Source: Corallium rubrum (Eukaryota > Cnidaria > Anthozoa > Scleralcyonacea > Coralliidae). Taken from it: a stretch of 64,000 nt of DNA. The DNA lies in the NCBI GenBank assembly GCA_964035015.1, contig OZ036001.1, forward strand, positions 14,714,111 to 14,778,110, read 5' to 3'. The notes below the pieces were generated by a model. It worked only from the letters and a program-made list of their open reading frames with translations. It was not told the DNA's origin and did not search any database. The translations under genes and the position numbers were made by a program. Of this stretch, positions 54,752-64,000 are shown in pieces; position 1 is the stretch's first letter; every line of letters starts with the position of its first letter.

Positions 54752-54785
54752 GTAGCCCGAGTTAACGCCTAGCGGGCGTCTTGTT
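54752..54785 (+). other. Right end of the Helentron
   Basis: GTAGCCCGAGTTA, hairpin ACGCCTAGCGGGCGT, CTTGTT. The same arrangement ends the derivative at 62741 and, with other sequence, the repeats at 30881 and 61600. Confidence 0.75.
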
Positions 54786-57083
54786 ATTGGTAAATTGGGG
54801 TAAGTTTATGTGTCAGTTGGGTCAAACATATAACGTACCAGATATAATCCATAATTACACCCCGATTTTACTAATTATTGGTAAATTGGGGTAAGTTTAT
54901 GTCTCAGTTGGGTAAAACATATAACGTAACATGATATAATCCAAAATTACACCCCGATTTTACTAATTATTGGTAAATTGGGGTAAGTTTATGTCTCAGT
55001 TGGGTCAAACATATAACGTAACATGATATAATCCATAATTACACCCCGATTTTACTAATTATTGGTAAATTGGGGTAAGTTTATGTCTCAGTTGGGTCAA
55101 ACATATAACGTAACATGATATAATCCAAAATTACACCCCAATTTTACTAATTATTGGTAAATTGGGGTAAGTTTATGTGTCAGTTGGGTCAAACATATAA
55201 CGTACCAGATATAATCCATAATTACACCCCGATTTTACTAATTATTGGTAAATTGGGGTAAGTTTATGTGTCAGTTGGGTCAAACATATAACGTACCAGA
55301 TATAATCCATAATTACACCCCGATTTTACTAATTATTGGTAAATTGGTGTAAGTTTATGTCTCAGTTGGGTAAAACATATAACGTAACATGATATAATCC
55401 AAAATTACACCCCGATTTACTAATTATTGGTAAATTGGGGTAAGTTTATGTGTCAGTTGGGTCAAACATATAACGTAACATGATATAATCCATAATTACA
55501 CCCCGATTTACTAATTATTGGTAAATTGGGGTAAGTTTATGTCTCAGTTGGGTAAAACATATAACGTAACATGATATAATCCAAAATTACACCCCTATTT
55601 TACTAATTATTGGTAAATTGGGGTAAGTTTATGTGTCAGTTGGGTCAAACATATAACGTAACATGATATAATCCATAATTACACCCCGATTTACTAATTA
55701 TTGGTAAATTGGGGTAGGTTTATGTCTCAGTTGGGTAAAACATATAACGTAACATGATATAATCCATAATTACACCCCGATTTTACTAGTTATTGGTAAA
55801 TTGGGGTAACCTTATGTCTCAGTTGGGTCAAACATATAACGTAACATGATATAATCCAAAATTACACCCCAATTTTACTAATTATTGGTAAATTGGGGTA
55901 AGTTTATGTCTCAGTTGGGTCAAACATATAACGTACCAGATATAATCCATAATTACACCCCGATTTTACGAATTATTGGTAAATTGGGGTAAGTTTATGT
56001 CTCAGTTGGGTCAAACATATAACGTACCAGATATAATCCATAATTACACCCCGATTTTACTAATTATTGGTAAATTGGGGTAAGTTTATGTCTCAGTTGA
56101 GTAAAACATATAACGTAACATGATATAATCCAAAATTACACCCCGATTTACTAATTATTGGTAAATTGGGGTAAGTTTATGTGTCAGTTGGGTCAAACAT
56201 ATAACGTAACATGATATAATCCAAAATTACACCCCGATTTTACTAATTATTGGTAAATTGGGGTAAGTTTATGTCTCAGTTGGGTCAAACATATAACGTA
56301 ACATGATATAATCCATAATTACACCCCTATTTTACTAATTATTGGTAAATTGGGGTAACTTTATGTCTCAGTTGGGTAAAACATATAACGTAACATGATA
56401 TAATCCATAATTACACCCCGATTTTACTAATTATTGGTAAATTGGGGTAACTTTATGTCTCAGTTGGGTAAAACATATAACGTAACATGATATAATCCAA
56501 AATTACACCCCTATTTTACTAATTATTGGTAAATTGGGGTAAGTTTATGTGTCAGTTGGGTCAAACATATAACGTAACATGATATAATCCATAATTACAC
56601 CCCGATTTTACTAATTATTGGTAAATTGGGGTAAGTTTATGTGTCAGTTGGGTCAAACATATAACGTAACATGATATAATCCAAAATTACACCCCGATTT
56701 TACTAATTATTGGTAAATTGGGGTAAGTTTATGTCTCAGTTGGGTCAAACATATAACGTAACATGATATAATCCATAATTACACCCCTATTTTACTAATT
56801 ATTGGTAAATTGGGGTAACTTTATGTCTCAGTTGGGTAAAACATATAACGTAACATGATATAATCCATAATTACACCCCGATTTTACTAATTATTGGTAA
56901 ATTGGGGTAACTTTATGTCTCAGTTGGGTAAAACATATAACGTAACATGATATAATCCAAAATTACACCCCTATTTTACTAATTATTGGTAAATTGGGGT
57001 AAGTTTATGTGTCAGTTGGGTCAAACATATAACGTAACATGATATAATCCATAATTACACCCCGATTTTACTAATTATTGGTA
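54786..57083. repeat. 92-bp minisatellite, right block (~25 units)
   Basis: Same unit as 43838-44304, with recurring variants (GTGTCAG/GTCTCAG, GTCAAAC/GTAAAAC, AACATGATATA/ACCAGATATA, CCGATTTT/CCTATTTT) arranged in higher-order groups. For example, 56150-56520 and 56600-56990 repeat the same variant series. Confidence 0.95.
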
Positions 57084-57112
57084 CAGAACTCGCGATCAAG
57101 CTCTCGGCAACG

Positions 57113-57184
57113 GCCTCCGTGGCTCAGTGGTCAGAGCATTGCACTAGAATCGCAAGGTCGTGGGTTCAATTCCTGCCGGAGGGC
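57113..57184 (+). tRNA. tRNA-like gene, class I, apparent AGA anticodon (copy 1)
   Basis: CCTCCG/CGGAGG acceptor stem (6 bp), A box TGGCTCAGTGG, anticodon arm TTGCA-CTAGAAT-CGCAA (four pairs, T33 present, anticodon AGA), 5-base variable loop, B box GGTTCAATTCC. AGA would read a Ser codon, but the short variable loop is not that of tRNA-Ser, so it is more likely a tRNA-derived repeat. It has usable Pol III boxes. Confidence 0.6.
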
Positions 57185-57389
57185 CTGTATAGTTGCATTT
57201 TTCGCAACTGCTCCCGGTTTGGTCTTAAAATGTATATATTCTACACTCGAATATTCCTTCACCCTAAATCCTTAGAACATGCTGTGTAATCGAGTGAAAT
57301 GCCCAATATCATTTATAATATACCCAATTTTCTCCTGGCATTACCACCTTATTATATATACAGAACTCGCGATCAAGCTCTCGGCAACG

Positions 57390-57461
57390 GCCTCCGTGGC
57401 TCAGTGGTCAGAGCATTGCACTAGAATCGCAAGGTCGTGGGTTCAATTCCTGCCGGAGGGC
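57390..57461 (+). tRNA. tRNA-like gene, copy 2
   Basis: Same 72-base tRNA part, 277 bp from copy 1; tail GTGTAG instead of GTATAG. Confidence 0.6.
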
Positions 57462-57666
57462 CTGTGTAGTTGCATTTTTCGCAACTGCTCCCGGTTTGGT
57501 CTTAAAATGTATATATTCTACACTCGAATATTCCTTCACCCTAAATCCTTAGAACATGCTGTGTAATCGAGTGAAATGCCCAATATCATTTATAATATAC
57601 CCAATTCTCTCCTGGCATTACCACCTTATCATATATACAGAACTCGCGATCAAGCTCTCGGCAACG

Positions 57667-57738
57667 GCCTCCGTGGCTCAGTGGTCAGAGCATTGCACTA
57701 GAATCGCAAGGTCGTGGGTTCAATTCCTGCCGGAGGGC
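57667..57738 (+). tRNA. tRNA-like gene, copy 3
   Basis: Identical to copy 2 in the tRNA part. Confidence 0.6.
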
Positions 57739-57943
57739 CTGTGTAGTTGCATTTTTCGCAACTGCTCCCGGTTTGGTCTTAAAATGTATATATTCTACAC
57801 TCGAATATTCCTTCACCCTAAATCCTTAGAACATGCTGTGTAATCGAGTGAAATGCCCAATATCATTTATAATATACCCAATTCTCTCCTGGCATTACCA
57901 CCTTATTATATATACAGAACTCGCGATCAAGCTCTCGGCAACG

Positions 57944-58015
57944 GCCTCCGTGGCTCAGTGGTCAGAGCATTGCACTAGAATCGCAAGGTCGTGGGTTCAA
58001 TTCCTGCCGGAGGGC
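57944..58015 (+). tRNA. tRNA-like gene, copy 4
   Basis: Identical to copy 2 in the tRNA part. Confidence 0.6.
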
Positions 58016-58220
58016 CTGTGTAGTTGCATTTTTCGCAACTGCTCCCGGTTTGGTCTTAAAATGTATATATTCTACACTCGAATATTCCTTCACCCTAAAT
58101 CCTTAGAACATGCTGTGTAATCGAGTGAAATGCCCAATACCATTTATAATATACCCAATTCTCTCCTGGCATTACCACCTTATTATATATACAGAACTCG
58201 CGATCAAGCTCTCGGCAACG

Positions 58221-58292
58221 GCCTCCGTGGCTCAGTGGTCAGAGCATTGCACTAGAATCGCAAGGTCGTGGGTTCAATTCCTGCCGGAGGGC
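58221..58292 (+). tRNA. tRNA-like gene, copy 5 (last, unit truncated)
   Basis: Identical tRNA part. Its unit ends at CCTTAATAAATATATA where the TA tract starts. Confidence 0.6.
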
Positions 58293-58382
58293 CTGTGTAG
58301 TTGCATTTTTCGCAACTGCTCCCGGTTTGGTCTTAAAATGTATATATTCTACACTCGAATATTCCTTCACCCTAAATCCTTA

Positions 58383-58385
<3 letters not shown>

Positions 58386-58413
<28 letters not shown>
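58386..58413. repeat. (TA)n microsatellite
   Basis: Separates the tRNA-like array from the PLE. Confidence 0.95.
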
Positions 58414-58535
58414 ATTCGTAGCAATAGACGAACCAGGCGGAAAGCGTAATCTTGTCAGGAATATTAAAGCCCAGCATATAATTTTAAAAAGCCCCATATT
58501 GAAAGAGACATGAGTTATTTCAAATTTTTTATTAA

Positions 58536-58572
58536 AACTAACGTTTCGTTGCTAATCCTGCAACATCTTCAG
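58536..58572 (-). ncRNA. Hammerhead-like motif, inverted 5' repeat of PLE E
   Basis: Exact inverted copy of the motif at 764-800. Confidence 0.6.
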
Positions 58573-58623
58573 AGTGAATAATTATTTACAAGGTTATCTC
58601 GACTTATATGTTAATATATTTAC

Positions 58624-60012
58624 CATAACATTGGCACTCACTCTTATAATCTTGCTAAATTTCTTGTTCCTCTACTTCGCCCCATTTCTCCTACTTTTTA
58701 TACGATTACTGATTCTTTTTTATTTTTACAAGATTTATTTCAGTTGAAATTTGATATTAATAATGTAGTCATGGCCAGTTTTGATATTACTTCACTCTTT
58801 ACAAATATTCCATTAGATGAAACCATTGAAATTATTATTAACCAACTTTTCTCCCAGAAAACTCATTTTCAAAACTTCTCGCGCGAGCAATTTAGAGAAC
58901 TACTAAATTTAACAGTCAAAAATTGTCACTTTATATTTAACGGGAAATTTTATGAGCAAATTGATGGTGTTGCGATGGGTTCTCCGCTTGGCCCGCTTTT
59001 CGCTAACATTTTTCTGTCCTTTCATGAAACTAATTGGCTTGATGATTGTCCGCCTCAGTTTAAACCTCTGTACTATCGACGCTATGTTGACGATTCCTTT
59101 ATTCTTTTTCGGTCTCGCGATCATATTTTACCTTTCCTTAATTACTTGAATTCTCAACATCCCAGTATCCAATTTACACATGAAATTGAAAAGAATAACT
59201 CACTTTCCTTTCTTGACATCCAAATTCAACGCTTGAATGGCAAATTTGTAACTTCCGTTTATCGTAAACCAACGTTTACTGGGCTTTTCACAAATTTTGA
59301 AAGTTTCATACCACTTGTGTATAAAAAGGGCTTAGTAATGACTTTACTTTTTCGTTATTTTAACATTTCTTCCTCCTACACAATTTTTCACGAAGAACTA
59401 GAGAAATTTAAAAGTATCATGCTTCAAAATGGTTATCCTATCAAATTTTTAGATAGTTGTATTCGCAAATTTCTTGAAAAAATTTTTTGTCCAGCGTCTA
59501 AAATTACCATAGCACCCAAACGTATCATTTTATTTACACTTCCGTTCACCGGTCAACACTCCCTTCAAATTCGCCAACAAATCGTTAAGCTCTTTGCTTC
59601 TGCTTTTCCACAAATTCAACTTCGTGTTGTTTTTAAACCTATTAGACGCCTTTCAAGTTTTTTCCGTTTTAAAGATCAAATTCCTTTTGCTTTAAGATCA
59701 CGCGTAGTTTATAAATTTAAGTGTCATGACTGTGAGTCATTGTATGTTGGTGAAACCATTCGCCATTTACACACGCGTGCTTCTGAACACATGGGAGTTT
59801 CGGCTTACACGGGAAAGCCTCTTTCTTTGAGTTCCTGGTCTGGAGTTTTAGCACACCACAAAAAAACCGGCCACCCTGTTTCTTTAACAGATTTTTCTAT
59901 TCTAAGCTCTTCTTCCAATTTTGAACTCCTTCTTAGAGAAAGTCTGCTTATTAATAAGTTAAATCCTTCACTCAACGCTAAAATCAGTTCTCTTCCTTTA
60001 AACTTATTTTGA
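58624..60012 (+). CDS. Penelope-like RT (N-terminally truncated) with C-terminal GIY-YIG endonuclease
   Basis: The frame is open from the pLTR junction at 58624 (NIGTHSYNLAKFLVPLLRP) through the first alternative start at 58744. RT motifs: FDITSLFTNIP (A), GVAMGSPLGPLFANIFL (B), RRYVDDSFILF (C, ~59083), then FLDIQIQRLNGKF and VYRKPTFTG. Connector, then the GIY-YIG core (ESLYVGETIRHLHTRASEH) and a C-terminus with LLLRESLLINKLNPSLN. The RT N-terminal part is absent, so this copy cannot encode the full protein, but no stop or frameshift interrupts what remains. Confidence 0.9.
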   Translation, partial: HNIGTHSYNLAKFLVPLLRPISPTFYTITDSFLFLQDLFQLKFDINNVVMASFDITSLFTNIPLDETIEIIINQLFSQKTHFQNFSREQFRELLNLTVKNCHFIFNGKFYEQIDGVAMGSPLGPLFANIFLSFHETNWLDDCPPQFKPLYYRRYVDDSFILFRSRDHILPFLNYLNSQHPSIQFTHEIEKNNSLSFLDIQIQRLNGKFVTSVYRKPTFTGLFTNFESFIPLVYKKGLVMTLLFRYFNISSSYTIFHEELEKFKSIMLQNGYPIKFLDSCIRKFLEKIFCPASKITIAPKRIILFTLPFTGQHSLQIRQQIVKLFASAFPQIQLRVVFKPIRRLSSFFRFKDQIPFALRSRVVYKFKCHDCESLYVGETIRHLHTRASEHMGVSAYTGKPLSLSSWSGVLAHHKKTGHPVSLTDFSILSSSSNFELLLRESLLINKLNPSLNAKISSLPLNLF

Positions 60013-60204
60013 TTCATACACACGTTTTTCTTTATATTTTTCTATACTTGTCTTGACACATAACTGAAAACATTCTATCATACCTGTTACTTCACACTGT
60101 AATTTATTAACTGTCACTTCTACCCCTCTCTCAGTTACTCATTTCCTGTTATTGTAAATATATTAACATATAAGTCGAGATAACCTTGTAAATAATTATT
60201 CACT

Positions 60205-60241
60205 CTGAAGATGTTGCAGGATTAGCAACGAAACGTTAGTT
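60205..60241 (+). ncRNA. Hammerhead-like motif, 3' repeat of PLE E
   Basis: CTGAAGA, TGTTGC/GCAAC stem II, GAA, AC-GTTA-GT stem III, T. Same as 764-800. Confidence 0.6.
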
Positions 60242-60465
60242 TTAATAAAAAATTTGAAATAACTCATGTCTCTTTCAATATGGGGCTTTTTAAAATTATA
60301 TGCTGGGTTTTAATATTCCTGACAAGATTATATATAATTCGTCTAGACTGCTACAACCATTTTACTAAATTTGCAACACGATTCTTAACAAAATAAAAAA
60401 CTTTAGAGTCTTAAATCTTATTACTCTTACAAATTCTTACTTCAAATGTTCTTCGTTGAGTTTTT

Positions 60466-61600
60466 GTTTCGTTCCCCGCAGGAACGAAACTGTTACTGTA
60501 TTAGCTTTCCATTGACATCACAAAAGAAACTGTCACCACAGATGAAAATCGTCCAATCGTAGTGTAGTGTTGTTGACATAACTGTGATCTTATCCAATGA
60601 AATCAAAATTCCGCATAAAAAATTTAGTTGGAGGCGTGGTTAAACGCCAAAACAAAGTGAAAATATTGCTGATCTAGAGTAATTTGAAGACGTAAACAAT
60701 CCTGTGCGAAGCGAATCATCAATCTTGTGCTGTAGAAAGTAGGAATTTCCCCCTCGTTGAACTCGAGAATGCATTCGTTATGTATGGCATCTGCGCGTTC
60801 CAAAAGGTCAGTCGCACTGTTTCACGCGTGTCTAATAATTTTAAAATATAGCTATTTTATGAACAATGTCAATAGTTTGAGGCTAGAAGTTCGTTATCAT
60901 TCATTTGTGGCCCATCTAAATGGATTATTCTGATTCGAGAATTAAACTATGACCTATGACGACGAAAATGATGATAGTCCGTTATTGACCTAATTTATAT
61001 TGATTTTGGCCTTGGAAATTTATGGATTTGCTATTGGCGATTATTCAATAAATACCGCGGTGTCATGACGTGCTAGCGTCTCGCAATTTTCCCGAGAAAG
61101 CAATTATTTTGGTAACGTTTTATTTTCCTCCTATAGGCGGTCAGAAGAGTATTGCTACTGAATAGAAGATTTACGTTGCCAAAATAATTGCGTTCTCACG
61201 AAAATCGCGAGACCGCTAGCACGTCACATTTAAATTCAGTCGAATTTATGCGACTGCGAATAACCTGAAATACTGATCTGAAATACTGCGAATAGCCGTC
61301 ATGATCAGACGGTACAACGTCTGAAATGTGTGTTCGTTTTATTAGACGAAGCTTAAATTATTTTTTTGTAGTTTTATTATAATCTTCTCGCTTCAGCATA
61401 TTTCTAGTTTGTTTATATGCAAAACTCGTCTAAATTAAATTTGTCGTATGAAACGCAGGCGCGTAGTAAAAATTGTCGCGCCAGTCTACATGGGGGAAAT
61501 AATTAGTTGAGCTAAAATTCGTCATTGCTGTTGAAACAGCCCCTCATAAACGACTGACCGGAACGAAACAGCTATTTCTTTTAAGAAATAGTTTCTTGTT
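60466..61600. mobile_element. Non-autonomous Helentron-like repeat, copy 2
   Basis: Direct copy of 29700-30881, with small indels (for example the ATAAATAAATCAGCTGCATG stretch of copy 1 is missing after TGTCAT) and scattered substitutions. Ends: GTTTCGTTCC hairpin at the left, AAGAAATAGTTTCTTGTT at the right. Confidence 0.65.
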
Positions 61601-61744
61601 GCCACTCCTTGGATTGAAATTGTGGCCGCCATTTTGAAAAATCCGAGTACAAAAATCCGAATCCCGATGATTGTTCCGAAGACGACTCGGACCCAATATC
61701 TCGCGGTCACCTCAACTGCGAGTATCCCATCTAGCGACGACCGT

Positions 61745-62741
61745 CTAGGTTTCGGCTCCGTTTTGTCGATGTTTCGAAATGGCAAACATTACGTCATCCC
61801 GTCAGGCTTTGCGAAACTGAGGCGTGCTAAAATGCTAATCTTCGGGAGTTCTTTCTTGGCTTTCCTGATGTGCTTGGAGCTGTTCACTGAAATATACTTA
61901 ATTCTTGATCAGTAATGTCGCTGGCAAGTATCCTGATCTTATATACGCTCACAATTCTTACAATTGCACCGATTGCGGTAGACGGGCCGTACAACACTAG
62001 GTACCCGGACTACCCCGCTTTGCCGAGATCGTGCGTTTGTGACTATTTAATTTCTTGTTAATTTTCATCTTGCGTTTATATGAGAACCGAGGCAGTCCGC
62101 CAGCGGCCTAGCCGAGATGTCGCTTTGTGAATCTTCATGAATGCGTAGCGTGTAATTTGATCTGTCTGCATTCAGTTCAGCGTTGACTTCGTTCTCGCAA
62201 ACGTCTGATATGTTTGAAAATGCCGTGTAAACTTTACAGTTATGACTTGTGAAAGAGATTGACACTTTAGCGGACAGAAGGCCCTGCGGAATCGACGCTT
62301 TTATACCAGAACCGAAGCTGGAGCAGAAAAACCTGAGTTTTAATACACACCTTTAGACAGCCTTTACAAGTCATCTGTTGTCATCTTATTATATCTCTCC
62401 TGATTCTGGTTTATCTTTCCTAAACTCATTATTGTAGGCTTAGAAAAACAGCAAAGCAGCTGGTGTATAATCGCTGCCTGTAATTTACAAATACGACATT
62501 TCCCGTTGAAAGCCACATTCCCATTAATGCTTTGTTTACAATTTACATGCATTTCTCCACGGGGGGGGGGGGGGGGGAGTTACGGGGGGATTGCAAGTTG
62601 TTTGGCAATATAGAAGACCTTGCTCGGTTTGTTAAAAATTTTGCACTGTTTCGCACGGCAGGTTTTCTATATGTGCAAGGGGGCTACACCAAGGTTGCAG
62701 AAATCAGTAGCCCGAGTGAACGCCTAAGCAGGCGTCTTGTT
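61745..62741 (+). mobile_element. Deletion derivative of the Helentron
   Basis: 61745-61985 matches 44331-44620 (CTAGGTTTCG, GGCTTTGCGAAACTG, TGCTGGTAAGTAT/CGCTGGCAAGTAT, ATACGCTCACAAT). The right end GTAGCCCGAGTGAACGCC, AAGCAGGCGTCTTGTT matches 54752-54785. The whole replication region is missing. I could not find the left hairpin, so the left boundary is open. Confidence 0.7.
61915..62061 (+). CDS. Short ORF retaining the Helentron signal peptide
   Basis: 48 codons: MSLASILILYTLTILTIAP, IAVDGPYNTRYPDYPALPRS, CVCDYLISC, stop. Aligns with residues 20-~45 of the Helentron protein, then diverges. A classical signal peptide with no TM anchor, so any product would be a small secreted peptide. 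No family recognised. Confidence 0.4.
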   Translation: MSLASILILYTLTILTIAPIAVDGPYNTRYPDYPALPRSCVCDYLISC

Positions 62742-64000
62742 GAATATTAATATGATTTTGAGACTAGCATGGTAGCAAGAATTGAAATACAAGCTAAAGG
62801 ATTTTATCATGATTGGATAATGTAGACTACTTCATAAATTTATAAAATAGATAGTGAGGTCTGGCAATCATAATTATGTTATTTTATGTGAGAGACTGTT
62901 ATTTTATGTGAGAGACCATAGTTTACCCCTACCCTGGGTCAACTCTATTAGATGTGGTTACCAAACAAGTAAAAAGTTGTGCTGAGTAGGTGAGTTATCC
63001 CTACCAAATGCATTTACAAGGACGAAACATAACCCAGCTAGGGTAACCTAGCACCCGGGTTACCCTAGTGTCCTTGTAAATACAACAAACAAATAAACAA
63101 CACAGGAAATGTATGAGCTAGGGTAACCAGTATGCTAGAGTAACCAAGTGGCTAGGATAATACCTCCTGGTAAATAAGCCCTTAATATAGAGACTGAGTC
63201 AGGCCTACAACGTTTTTGAATTTGACATAGTATTTAAATATTTTAGGTCTGAGGCATCTGGGAATTGCCTATACAGCTCTGTTTCGAGCTCTTGCTTAGA
63301 GTGAAATGGTCTAACCTGCAGTATGGTTATCAGTTTCATATAAAATGTTTGAAATCATGAATCTTATTAAATATTTGAAGTAGATGTATTATGTATTATA
63401 TCTGTTGTGTATTTCTTGGTTAAAATAATTAAATCTGCTAAAATTTTCTGGGGCCGGGGAACATGACCGCCACCCTCCCCCCCCCCCCCCAAGAACCCAA
63501 ATATTTTGGAACTAAGGTGACAAAAATCCTAGATCCGCCCCTGAGCGACGAAGTTGTTAAACGATATGTGTCCGGTATGGACGACGCTACAACAGTAAGT
63601 TATTCATTGATTGAATCTTGGCTTCAGTAATTCGAAGACTATTAAAAGTGTTTAGGAAAGTTATCTGGACAAGATTGTTAACACCGGATTTATTATCGGC
63701 CAATACGTATGCATACATAGCGATGGCTTTCAATGTTTCGTGAATATGTTAAATTGTCGAAATAGCGCTTGTCTAACAATAATAAATTATCTTTAGAAAC
63801 TTGTGCATATAGTAGGATGATTTTCTAACAAGCTAAATGTTGTTTTAGCCATTTAATGTGGTATTGAATTCACCCCGGTTATTGAAGTTTTCAACCAGTA
63901 AAAGAGTAAAAGTAACACCCAGATGCGGTGTTGTTTTTATCCCAGAATTGGAGTAAAATTAATGGAGTAAAAATTATACCAAAAAGACGGTCCTGAACTT
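62742..64000. other. No gene recognised
   Basis: Contains TAGGGTAACC-type words (62930-63170), a C-run (63477-63490) and a possible short coding stretch ending at a GTAAGT donor (63543-63591, SDEVVKRYVSGMDDATT). The last is too short to support on its own. Confidence 0.4.

Larger units (their letters stand above)
44305..54785 (+). mobile_element. Helentron/Helitron2-type element with 2A-linked membrane-protein N-terminus
   Basis: Boundaries come from the interrupted minisatellite: removing 44305-54785 rejoins ACTAATT and ATTGGTAAA into a normal unit, with no target duplication. The left end is a hairpin (ACTCGGGCTACC TGT GGTAGCCGAGT). The right end has GTAGCCCGAGT (inverted copy of the left tip), then hairpin ACGCC-TAGC-GGGCGT, then CTTGTT. 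Coding order: signal peptide, sequon repeat, TM, basic region, 2A, OTU, DUF6570, Rep, PIF1 helicase, EEP endonuclease. About 1.95 kb of non-coding 3' region follows. Confidence 0.88.
57084..58385 (+). repeat. Tandem array of 277-bp tRNA-derived units (4.7 copies)
   Basis: Unit: CAGAACTCGCGATCAAGC leader, tRNA-like gene, GTTGCATTTTTCGCAACTG hairpin, GTTTGGTCTTAAAATGTATA, then GAGTGAAATGCCCAATA linker. It begins directly in a minisatellite unit (ATTGGTA|CAGAAC) and ends at a TA run. Units differ by only a few bases. Confidence 0.9.
58421..60328 (+). mobile_element. Penelope-like element copy E, RT plus GIY-YIG, inverted 5' terminal repeat
   Basis: Left: an inverted terminal repeat (58421-58623), complement of the 3' end at ~60150-60328 and of 700-916. 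Then an N-terminally truncated RT/nuclease frame and the 3' terminal repeat. Same family as copy A at the left edge of the window, nearly identical over the shared ~900 bp and in the same orientation. Confidence 0.9.

Noticed and set aside
54786-57083. CRISPR-like regular repeats
   Set aside because: The whole 92-bp unit is repeated without unique spacers; the context is eukaryotic.
57078-58421. Repeated ~95-residue ORFs
   Set aside because: Translations of the 277-bp tRNA-derived units across tRNA sequence.
63543-63591. Short exon before a GTAAGT donor
   Set aside because: Sixteen codons with no partner exon in the window; preceded by repeat-like sequence.

Overview
This is eukaryotic, almost certainly metazoan, nuclear DNA. 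It is AT-rich, intron-bearing and very repeat-dense. Scavenger-receptor cysteine-rich (SRCR) exons, Penelope-like retroelements with GIY-YIG nucleases, a BEL/Pao retrotransposon, OTU-bearing Helitrons and KDZ-type gene pieces together suggest a marine invertebrate, most likely a cnidarian. The phylum is inferred, not proven.

Layout. 1-916: 3' part of a Penelope-like element (PLE), then a 330-bp microsatellite. 1.2-9.6 kb: small foldback elements and three PLE remnants (3.85-4.85, 7.93-8.48 and 8.56-9.32 kb) flanked by inverted terminal repeats, plus a bare palindrome of PLE ends at 9.5 kb. Most of the terminal repeats carry hammerhead-ribozyme-like cores, and nearly all copies abut (TA)n tracts. 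4.9-19.6 kb, minus strand: five SRCR exons in phase 1. Four of them derive from one two-exon duplication whose second copy is split by a 3.16-kb transposon (13312-16467). 20-27 kb: SINE and MITE copies, a pentanucleotide satellite, and a 4.1-kb nested foldback holding six tRNA-like units arranged head to head. 27.1-29.1 kb, minus: the front end (OTU protease, basic linker, DUF6570) of a decayed Helitron-type gene. 29.7-30.9 and 60.5-61.6 kb: two copies of a 1.2-kb repeat whose ends look like those of a non-autonomous Helentron. 34.2-43.6 kb, plus: three exons resembling the C-terminus of a KDZ-type transposase. The last intron holds a BEL/Pao element (36199-42353) with apparently identical LTRs and a CAGAC target duplication.

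43.8-57.1 kb is the most interesting region. A 92-bp minisatellite is interrupted cleanly, with no target duplication, by a 10.5-kb Helentron (44305-54785). Its reading frame starts with a signal peptide, an (LTMNAS)n glycosylation-sequon repeat, a transmembrane segment and a basic region. A 2A ribosome-skipping motif (DIEKNPGP) follows, and then an OTU protease, DUF6570, a HUH Rep with a YxxxY pair, a PIF1 helicase and an EEP endonuclease. The frame carries a handful of small lesions. A deletion derivative at 61.7-62.7 kb keeps the signal-peptide ORF. 57.1-58.4 kb is a five-unit, 277-bp tRNA-derived array. 58.4-60.3 kb is a longer PLE copy of the same family as the one at the left edge. The last 1.2 kb holds no gene I can support.

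The window is best read as a transposon graveyard and nursery laid over a minus-strand SRCR locus and a plus-strand KDZ-like gene. Only a few elements (BEL, Helentron, one PLE family) look young.
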